Assembly (NCBI GenBank): GCA_002717185.1
Contig: PBDC01000022.1
Coordinates: 1-20,770 of the forward strand
DNA: 20,770 nt
Source: Rhodospirillaceae bacterium
Lineage (GTDB): Bacteria > Pseudomonadota > Alphaproteobacteria > UBA8366 > GCA-2717185
Direction: 5' to 3'
A model generated the notes under the pieces. The model was not told the origin of the DNA and ran no database searches. It saw only the letters and a program-made list of their open reading frames with translations. Of the stretch, positions 15,665 to 20,770 are shown in pieces (the stretch's first letter is position 1; every line of letters starts with the position of its first letter). Both the position numbers and the translations under genes were made by a program.

Positions 15665-17107
15665 CTATTCCTGTCCGTAGCCCGGCACTGGTGTGGTGCC
15701 TGGGGCGCCGATGCTGAGCGCCTTGTCAGGCCCGCCATGGCGAGCAATAAGTGCCTCTTGTGCGATCTTGGCCTGTTGGTCCACCTTCTCCGGATCTAGG
15801 TGCATTCGGAGCAATGCTTCCATCTCCGCCAAGGTCACGGCGTATTCCGGGTTCTTTGCCAGATCGCTCAGTTCTTCGGGATCATTCTCAAGGTCATAAA
15901 GTTCCGGGCCAAAACCAACATAGTAATTGTATTTATATCGGCCTCGGCGGAGCATGAAGCCGCCGGTAGGTGATGCGAATGCATGGTATTGGCTAAGCAC
16001 AAGTCGCTCGGGTTCCGGCGGTTCCGTGGCGATGTCGAACAGCGATCGACCTACCGTATTGTGATCGCGCTCAGCGATGCCTAATGCATCTAAAACAGTT
16101 GGATGGATATCGACATGGCTGACTGGCGTAGCACAGACCATGCCTTGTTTGATGCCGGGTCCGGCAAGGATCATTGGTACTTTGGCTGATTCCTCGAAGA
16201 AATTGAATTTGCCCCACAACCCGCGTGCACCCGGCGAGTCGCCATGGTCACTGGTGTAAAAAATACGGGTTTCGGATTCGAGGTTGAGCTCCTCCAGCGT
16301 GTCGAGAACGAACCCGACCTGCGCATCTGTAAAGCTGAGCAGTGCCAGATACGAGGCGTAGGCCAGGCGGCGTTCATCATCGTCTTGGAAAAATTGATTC
16401 TGCCCGATGAACTCGCTTTGTGACCGGACCCAGGGATGCAGGGTTTCAGCCGGTAGGTCGTGTAACTTTGGCATCGGCAACCGGTCGCTTGGGTATAGGT
16501 CGAGATATTCGCGCGGTACAATGAACGGTGGATGCGGCGCAACGAAACCGACATAGAGCACCCAGGGTTCGTCGCGCGTATTGGCCCTTGCCTTCAGCCA
16601 TTCGGAAGCGTGGTTGGCGATGCGGCGGTCATAGAGGTTGTAGTTCGAGACGCCGACACCGACACGCTTGATCAGTTGAAAGGGTGGATTTAGAGATGGG
16701 AACGGGTCGCGTATGGCTCCCCAGACCATGCCCACGCCATCGGCGATGTGCATTGGTTCGTGCTGCCGATCGAAACCCAGCGGGTCCTCAGCGCGACGGA
16801 AATGCATCTTACCAATCGCCTCGATAGGGTGGCCCGCTTGCTGAACCAACTGCGCCCAACCCGGGATTTCGCCATTATAGGCGTGCGCATTATCCCAGCA
16901 GCCGGTCTCATGCACGTGCCGCCCCGTTGCAAAGGATGCCCTCGACGGCACGCAGATAGGACAGGCCGTGTAGGCGTTACTGAAAAGTGTCCCTCGTTCG
17001 GCTAGTCTGTCGAGGGCCGGCGTGTGCATCAGTGGATGGCCGGCTGATCCCAGATAACGCGGATCATGTCCGTCGCTCATAAATATCATTAAGTTCTTCC
17101 CATCCAT
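15665..17107 (-). CDS. Sulfatase family hydrolase (formylglycine type), cytoplasmic
   Basis: A 480-residue alkaline-phosphatase-superfamily sulfatase. C52 in the CxPSR motif (ICVPSRASFATGR) is the residue converted to formylglycine by a maturase. The metal site is formed by D12 (MIFMSDGHD) and D287/H288 (YTSDHGD). K100 and H102 in IGKMHF and H192 in FVAPHPPF are further family active-site positions. The C-terminus carries FMLRRGRYKYNYYV..PELYDLENDPEE, typical of choline-sulfatase/N-sulfoglucosamine-type members. There is no signal peptide, so it would act in the cytoplasm, as choline sulfatase and phosphonate monoester hydrolases do. GGAGG lies five bases before the ATG. It starts 12 bases after the original stop of the dehalogenase-like gene, clear co-transcription. 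Substrate unknown; phosphonate or phosphodiester hydrolysis is an alternative. Confidence 0.92.
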   Translation of the reverse strand: MDGKNLMIFMSDGHDPRYLGSAGHPLMHTPALDRLAERGTLFSNAYTACPICVPSRASFATGRHVHETGCWDNAHAYNGEIPGWAQLVQQAGHPIEAIGKMHFRRAEDPLGFDRQHEPMHIADGVGMVWGAIRDPFPSLNPPFQLIKRVGVGVSNYNLYDRRIANHASEWLKARANTRDEPWVLYVGFVAPHPPFIVPREYLDLYPSDRLPMPKLHDLPAETLHPWVRSQSEFIGQNQFFQDDDERRLAYASYLALLSFTDAQVGFVLDTLEELNLESETRIFYTSDHGDSPGARGLWGKFNFFEESAKVPMILAGPGIKQGMVCATPVSHVDIHPTVLDALGIAERDHNTVGRSLFDIATEPPEPERLVLSQYHAFASPTGGFMLRRGRYKYNYYVGFGPELYDLENDPEELSDLAKNPEYAVTLAEMEALLRMHLDPEKVDQQAKIAQEALIARHGGPDKALSIGAPGTTPVPGYGQE

Positions 17108-17119
17108 GGGTACCTCCGC

Positions 17120-17170
17120 CTATGTCGCCCAGCCACCGGCCAGTGGTATGATTTGCCCGACCATGTGGTT
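17120..17170 (-). pseudogene. C-terminal remnant of the dehalogenase-like SDR beyond a TGA
   Basis: Directly after the TGA at 17171-17173 the same reading frame goes on for 16 codons, NHMVGQIIPLAGGWAT, and ends with TAG at 17120-17122. This is the normal closing strand of an SDR (xxTGQxxxxxGG) and lines up with the end of halohydrin dehalogenases (LTGQVFWLAGGF in HheC). The TAG lies 12 bases before the sulfatase start. The reading therefore shows one nonsense change (for example TCA or TGG to TGA) without a frameshift. Confidence 0.85.
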
Positions 17171-17785
17171 TCAAGTCTCGCTTGCCAGATAGGATGCAAG
17201 TTCCGCCGTTTCTTCCGCTGACCCGACCTTATTTGTCGGCACGTTTCGATTTACATGATCGAGGAATTTTTCGTTTTCGAGGATGTCATCGGGATAATAG
17301 GTGTTGTTGTTGATGTAATTCTGAGCGATGGCGTTCACTTGGATGTTAGCGCGTGCCAGCTCTAGCCCGGTGACCTTGATAAAACCATTTTGCGCGCCGC
17401 GAGCGGCGCAATAGGCGGCGTTGTTGGGGAGACCTCTAAGTGGCGCTGCGCTAGTTATAGTAATTATTTTGCCGGATCGTCGCTCCAGCATCTGAGGGGT
17501 CACCGCTCGGACTAGATACATCAGCGGATGCACAAGCGAGTTAAACAGCGTATTCCAATCGGCATTGTTTATCTTTTGCACCGGTCCGGTCATCGGCGGT
17601 TCGGCCAGATTGGCGACTAAGATATCTATTTGTCCAGCGGACGCGACCAACTCTTCACATGCATGGTCCGATTTTATCAAGTTGTCGTCAGCGATGACGT
17701 TAAGGCCGATTGCTTCGAATTTTGCCTGGATGGCGCGTCCCATGTAGCGGTCGACACAGGTAATCAACGCTGTTCTTTGGTACAT
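17171..17785 (-). CDS. Halohydrin dehalogenase-like SDR, truncated by an in-frame TGA
   Basis: A 204-residue short-chain dehydrogenase homologue. The normal TGxxxGxG is replaced by T9-CVDR-Y14-M-G16, matching the T-x4-[F/Y]-x-G halide-site motif. The catalytic residues are S112, Y125 and R129 (S-x12-Y-x3-R), the triad of halohydrin dehalogenases, in place of the SDR YxxxK. ITSAAPLRGLPNNAAYCAARG, NAIAQNYINNNTYYP and LASET align well with HheC. Such enzymes convert vicinal halohydrins to epoxides, and the reverse with small anions, without a nicotinamide cofactor. The frame is open to 17815; ATG 17785 with CAGGA upstream is preferred. The last strand is lost through the TGA (see the separate remnant). 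It is the first gene of the minus-strand run, followed by the sulfatase. Family call is strong, dehalogenase activity is inferred. Confidence 0.8.
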   Translation of the reverse strand: MYQRTALITCVDRYMGRAIQAKFEAIGLNVIADDNLIKSDHACEELVASAGQIDILVANLAEPPMTGPVQKINNADWNTLFNSLVHPLMYLVRAVTPQMLERRSGKIITITSAAPLRGLPNNAAYCAARGAQNGFIKVTGLELARANIQVNAIAQNYINNNTYYPDDILENEKFLDHVNRNVPTNKVGSAEETAELASYLASET

Positions 17786-17999
17786 TGTTTGGTCCTGAAA
17801 AAAGGGCCAGTGCACTACTGGGCTGTCGCCGGAATTCTCGTGTGGTTGCCAGCGCAGGCGGATAGCGCAGCCGCCGCACGCAGAAGGATTGCGGTTATAA
17901 AGGTATCCTATTTCATATGGCGCAGCATAGTGCAGCTAAAACTAGTAGGCAGCGGAAAACTGGCGTCGTTGGTTGCAAATCAGGCATGATGAATGCGCT

Positions 18000-19019
18000 A
18001 TGCAGATTTACGAAGATCAAATTAGGGACGCGAGTGCCTGGACCCGAGAGGATATCGAAACCGATGACAGTTGGCGATACTCCCTCGTATCGGAGGAAGT
18101 AAGTGACCTTGAAACCGCGCTTGGGAATTTGCGTGACAAAGGCCGACCTCTACTTGAGATCACTCGAGAAATGTTTCCGCTGCCAGTTCTAGGACCGCGG
18201 CTAGTTGAAATCGAACGCGAGGTCCGATCCGGTCGCGGTTTTTTTCTGCTCCGCGGTATCCCAGTCGATCGCTACGGTCCGGAGGACGCGTTCCTCATGA
18301 AGTGGGGGATCGGTATGCATATGGGCCGAGCTATATCGCAAAATACCTATGGCGATATGCTGGGCCACGTATTTGATTATCATAATGCGGACCCTAATGC
18401 GGTTCGGACGCGCGGCTACCAGACGAGCGCGGCGCTTGATTTCCATGTGGATCGCGCTGACATGACGTCGCTACTATGCCTGCGCCAAGGCCGGTCCGGG
18501 GGGCTTAGTCGGATCGTAAGTTCTATGGCGGTACATAATGCGATACGGGAAGGTCACCCTGAGCACCTGGCACCGCTCTATGACGGGTTGCCCTATATCA
18601 CGACGGAAGCGACTGGAGCGACGGAGATCTGGAATGGACCGGTTTTCGACGTTACCGAGGGTGTACTTAGCTGTTCCTTCCGCCGCGGCACAATACAGAA
18701 GGCTATCGACACACCCGGGGTTGGGATCACGGATGAAAAAGCGGCGGCTCTTGCGCATATTGATGCAACCATGAATGACCAAGATCTTGTCTTCGAAATG
18801 GAACTAGCTCCCGGTGACATTCAATTTGTCAACAACTACACGGTGTTGCACGGCCGATCGGCATTCACAGACGGGGGTGATGTCAATACAAGACGCCACC
18901 TGGTGCGGCTCTGGCTCAAATTCAGAAGACCACGCCCGACCAGCGCCTATATCCGTGATCAATACAAAGGAATTGAAAAAAAGCTGGTCAAAAACCCTGC
19001 CGGTTTCCGGACCCAATAA
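18000..19019 (+). CDS. TauD/TfdA family Fe(II)/2-oxoglutarate-dependent dioxygenase
   Basis: A 339-residue non-haem iron dioxygenase. The iron ligands are H149 and D151 (LDFHVDRAD) and H284 (NYTVLHGRSAF). The 2-oxoglutarate carboxylate is probably held by R303 or a neighbour in RRHLVRLWLKF. GFFLLRGIPVDRYGPEDAFLMKWGIG and GDIQFVNNYTVLHGR are typical of the TauD group (clavaminate-synthase-like fold). The frame is open from 17973 with a TTG; ATG at 18000 gives the better N-terminus (MQIYEDQIRDASAWTREDI) although its ribosome-binding site is weak. It is divergent from the dehalogenase-like gene across a 214-base gap and is followed after 20 bases by an LLM oxidoreductase. Hydroxylation or oxidative cleavage of a small acid or ether is likely; substrate unknown. 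Confidence 0.92.
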   Translation: MQIYEDQIRDASAWTREDIETDDSWRYSLVSEEVSDLETALGNLRDKGRPLLEITREMFPLPVLGPRLVEIEREVRSGRGFFLLRGIPVDRYGPEDAFLMKWGIGMHMGRAISQNTYGDMLGHVFDYHNADPNAVRTRGYQTSAALDFHVDRADMTSLLCLRQGRSGGLSRIVSSMAVHNAIREGHPEHLAPLYDGLPYITTEATGATEIWNGPVFDVTEGVLSCSFRRGTIQKAIDTPGVGITDEKAAALAHIDATMNDQDLVFEMELAPGDIQFVNNYTVLHGRSAFTDGGDVNTRRHLVRLWLKFRRPRPTSAYIRDQYKGIEKKLVKNPAGFRTQ

Positions 19020-19039
19020 CGTAAATCCAGGAGAACTTC

Positions 19040-19888
19040 ATGCCGTTGGGCTTATTCAGCTTCAACACAGAATACAGCATTCGGCCAGACCGGTTCGCTG
19101 GCGCGGCAGAGGACCGTGGCTACGAATCCATCTGGTTCCCAGAACACACTCATATTCCCGCCGGCCGGACGACACCGTATCCGAGCGGTGGCGAACTGCC
19201 TCGCGAATACATCCACATGTCGGACCCGTTCACCTCGAGCGCTGCAGCGGCTGCGGTAACCGATGTGATCTTGATTGGCACAGCGATCAGCCTGGTCAAC
19301 CAGCACGACCCTATTGCGCTAGCCAAACAGGTCGCCACGGTTGATCTAATTTCCGAGGGTCGTTTCCTGTTCGGCGTAGGGGCCGGCTGGAATGTGGAGG
19401 AGATGAACGATCACGGTGTCCAGTTCGAGGAGCGTTGGCCTTATTTGTGGGAGATGCTGGAGGCGATGCAGGCACTGTGGACGCAGGAGGAGGCAACCTA
19501 CAACGGAAAATATATATCCTTCGAGCGCGCCTGGTCCTACCCCAAACCCTTCCGGAAACCGCACCCGCCGATCTTGCTTGGCGTGTTCGACTCGCGGGTC
19601 GGCCGCGCTCGGGTGGCGCGACGTGGTAACGGTTGGATCCCAATTGCGTTTGACTTGGCACGCACACGGCGCAGCATCTCCGATGTGCGCGAGCGGATGA
19701 AAGCGGAGGGTCGTGACCCGGATCAGCTCACCACGTCAATCCTCTATCTGCCTTCAGAAACTGGGGAGGATACTGTCCGAGAGGCGCTGGACTGTGGCGC
19801 CGATCGTGTAATCCTGCGTGTGCCGACTGAGGATGAGACGACGGTGTTGGCATTTATGGACCGGTTCCAGAAGTTCACAGGTTTGTGA
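19040..19888 (+). CDS. LLM class F420-dependent oxidoreductase
   Basis: A 282-residue luciferase-like TIM-barrel protein. RFAGAAEDRGYESIWFPEHTHIP, DPFTSSAAAAAVTDVILIGTAISLVNQHDPIALAKQVATVDLISEGRFLFGVGAGWNVEEMNDHGV and ERAWSYPKPFRKPHPPILLGVF are diagnostic of F420-dependent LLM subfamilies (the GRFxxGVGxGWNxEE motif is strong). AGGAGA lies six bases before the ATG. It starts 20 bases after the dioxygenase and is almost certainly co-transcribed with it. It is a different subfamily from the LLM gene at 6760-7689. The electron acceptor or substrate is unknown. If F420 is used, the organism needs cofactor-synthesis genes elsewhere. Confidence 0.93.
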   Translation: MPLGLFSFNTEYSIRPDRFAGAAEDRGYESIWFPEHTHIPAGRTTPYPSGGELPREYIHMSDPFTSSAAAAAVTDVILIGTAISLVNQHDPIALAKQVATVDLISEGRFLFGVGAGWNVEEMNDHGVQFEERWPYLWEMLEAMQALWTQEEATYNGKYISFERAWSYPKPFRKPHPPILLGVFDSRVGRARVARRGNGWIPIAFDLARTRRSISDVRERMKAEGRDPDQLTTSILYLPSETGEDTVREALDCGADRVILRVPTEDETTVLAFMDRFQKFTGL

Positions 19889-19908
19889 GGCAAATCCGGG
19901 GAGAACTA

Positions 19909-19950
19909 ATGTGGTATGATTTGGTCGACGATGGCTCTCAGCCATCTTAA
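19909..19950 (+). CDS. Possible 13-residue small ORF with strong ribosome-binding site
   Basis: GGGGAG six bases before ATG opens a frame for MWYDLVDDGSQPS that ends with TAA. The initiation region is as good as that of the flanking genes, yet the frame is too short for a known protein. It spans a seven-pair hairpin (19930-19946). It may be a leader peptide, the remnant of a lost gene, or chance. Confidence 0.25.
   Translation: MWYDLVDDGSQPS
19930..19946 (+). terminator. Hairpin after the LLM gene, possible terminator or attenuator
   Basis: GATGGCT-CTC-AGCCATC forms seven perfect pairs with a three-base loop, in the 78 bases between the LLM oxidoreductase and the alkyltransferase. It is followed by TTAATCG, a poor U-tract, so it is at best a weak intrinsic terminator. 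It lies within the small frame described at 19909-19950. Confidence 0.35.
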
Positions 19951-19966
19951 TCGATAGAATTGGCTC

Positions 19967-20548
19967 ATGGGCACGCAACATTCCACCGACGCTCGGCCGT
20001 TGAAACGCAAAACTAAGCGCATCTCGCCGGCGATCACGCATTACACTTTTATAGAGACCCCGGTCGGACTGCTATTGATTGCTGGCGCGAACGAAATTGT
20101 GATGCTTAACAATTTCCCGACTGGTAGCAACGCGATGCAGCCTTGGCCGGAATGGCTGCGTTATGACGGCATGTTCAGTAATGCCAAGCAACAGCTCACC
20201 GAATATTTCGAAGGGACGCGGACCGAATTTACCATGGCAGTCGAGATGGACGGGACCAATTTCCAGAAACAATGTTGGGCGATGCTGCGTCAGGTGCCTT
20301 ACGGCGCTACTGTATCCTACGGTGAGTTGGCGAAGCGAATCGGTCGTCCTGGGGCGAGCCGTGCGGTCGGGGCCGCGAACCACGCCAACCCGCTACCCAT
20401 TGTTATCCCCTGCCATCGGGTAATAGGTTCCGATAAATCCCTAACGGGTTTCGGTGGCGGGCTCGACACGAAATTACAACTACTGGCGATGGAAAACCCA
20501 ACCGCTTACGGAACTAATACGCAAGGCAACCTCTTCGATAGCGCCTAG
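19967..20548 (+). CDS. ogt: Methylated-DNA--protein-cysteine methyltransferase
   Basis: A 193-residue suicide repair protein that moves the alkyl group from O6-alkylguanine (or O4-alkylthymine) in DNA to its own cysteine. The active site is C149 in IVIPCHRVIG. R132 in GASRAVGAANHANP is the arginine finger that flips the base, and QVPYGATVSYGELAKRIGRP is the helix-turn-helix. The N-terminal domain is HYTFIETPVGLLLIAG. An extra basic N-terminal tail of about 20 residues (RPLKRKTKR) precedes it. The ATG has only a weak ribosome-binding site. There is no AraC-like Ada domain, so it is of the Ogt type. It lies after a hairpin behind the LLM gene and just before a class II aldolase gene. Confidence 0.95.
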   Translation: MGTQHSTDARPLKRKTKRISPAITHYTFIETPVGLLLIAGANEIVMLNNFPTGSNAMQPWPEWLRYDGMFSNAKQQLTEYFEGTRTEFTMAVEMDGTNFQKQCWAMLRQVPYGATVSYGELAKRIGRPGASRAVGAANHANPLPIVIPCHRVIGSDKSLTGFGGGLDTKLQLLAMENPTAYGTNTQGNLFDSA

Positions 20549-20570
20549 ATATCAAACCGAGGAATGTATG

Positions 20571-20770
20571 ATGACGGAAACTTATACAAAAACCGATCTT
20601 TACAGCCTGCCGGCTGAAGAGGCAGAGCAAGGGCTGCGCGTGCAGCTTGCTGCTGCTTACCGTATGGTCGACTACTACGGTTGGACTGAACAGATCTATG
20701 GCCACTTGACCGCACGCGTGCCGGGACCTGAGGCCCATTTCCGCATTAACCCAGGCGGCTTGAACTATGA
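20571..20770 (+). CDS. Class II aldolase/adducin family protein, 5' part
   Basis: The first 66 codons are present and the gene runs off the window. After a short lead (MTETYTKTDLYSLPAEEAEQGLR) comes QLAAAYRMVDYYGWTEQIYGHLTARVPGPEAHFRINPGGLNY. This is the class II aldolase/adducin N-terminus (AAAYR...GW.....GHLTARVP...FLINP.GL.Y) in which later histidines bind zinc. ATG at 20571 is six bases after GAGGAA; the ATG at 20568 is the alternative. It follows the alkyltransferase by 22 bases. Members cleave phosphorylated sugars or act on small hydroxy acids. Which one cannot be said from this fragment. Confidence 0.88.
   Translation, partial: MTETYTKTDLYSLPAEEAEQGLRVQLAAAYRMVDYYGWTEQIYGHLTARVPGPEAHFRINPGGLNY

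Noticed and set aside
4864..17107. Choline-O-sulfate to betaine pathway (BetC plus BetA)
   Set aside because: The GMC enzyme and sulfatase are 9 kb apart on opposite strands, with no betB, betI or choline transporter. Family resemblance alone does not support it.
17171..17173. TGA read as selenocysteine or as tryptophan by a variant code
   Set aside because: TGA serves as a normal stop for other genes here (for example the CoA-transferase ending at 783), and I see no selenocysteine insertion hairpin after it. A nonsense change or base error is simpler.
17807..17821. CCAGT-GCACT-ACTGG hairpin between the SDR and the dioxygenase
   Set aside because: Only five base pairs and no flanking promoter or T-run; expected by chance in a region this size.

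Overview
The window reads as bacterial chromosome with dense gene packing, Shine-Dalgarno sites of the AGGA/GGAGG type and moderate GC (mid-fifties percent by eye). The gene families are CaiB/BaiF CoA-transferases, crotonases, luciferase-like (LLM) oxidoreductases, TauD-type dioxygenase, GMC oxidoreductase, GST and EamA exporter. That mix is typical of catabolically versatile, often marine or soil, proteobacteria (Alphaproteobacteria-like) and of similar paralog-rich lineages. The lineage is an inference. There is no rRNA, tRNA, transposase, integrase or CRISPR array.

Layout. (1) 1-2296, plus strand: the 3' part of a CaiB/BaiF CoA-transferase, then a two-nucleotide-binding-domain flavoprotein. 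(2) 2422-3777: a GST (minus) and a TetR repressor (plus), divergent around a palindrome that overlaps -10-like hexamers for both genes. (3) 3956-6480, plus: 3-methyladenine DNA glycosylase I (tag), then a 299-base gene-free stretch with two adjacent palindromes, then a GMC (choline-dehydrogenase-type) oxidoreductase. (4) 6481-6759 is gene-free with nothing convincing in it; an LLM oxidoreductase (minus) follows, divergent from a crotonase (plus). (5) 8641-17785, minus: nine collinear genes. Read in transcription order they are a halohydrin-dehalogenase-like SDR, a cytoplasmic CxPSR sulfatase, the large and small subunits of a LeuCD-like hydro-lyase, a CaiB/BaiF CoA-transferase, an enoyl-CoA hydratase, an EamA transporter, a D-2-hydroxyacid dehydrogenase and an aldo/keto reductase. 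A 194-base gap with two strong palindromes probably divides this into two transcription units. (6) 18000-20770, plus and divergent from the cluster: a TauD/TfdA-type dioxygenase, a second LLM oxidoreductase, an O6-alkylguanine alkyltransferase and the start of a class II aldolase/adducin gene.

The most notable item is the SDR at 17120-17785. It carries the halohydrin dehalogenase signatures T-x4-[F/Y]-x-G and S-x12-Y-x3-R in place of the normal SDR glycine motif and YxxxK. It is also cut by one in-frame TGA, after which the remaining SDR C-terminus (ending LAGGWAT) continues in frame up to the ribosome-binding site of the sulfatase. It is therefore either a very recent nonsense allele, a sequencing error or a readthrough gene.

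Taken together the minus-strand cluster looks like a degradation route for a functionalised organic acid. Hydrolysis or displacement of a sulfate or halide would come first, then hydration/dehydration of a malate-like acid, CoA activation, hydration of an enoyl-CoA and reduction of a 2-oxo or aldehyde product. The substrate is unknown and the pathway is an inference from family membership only.
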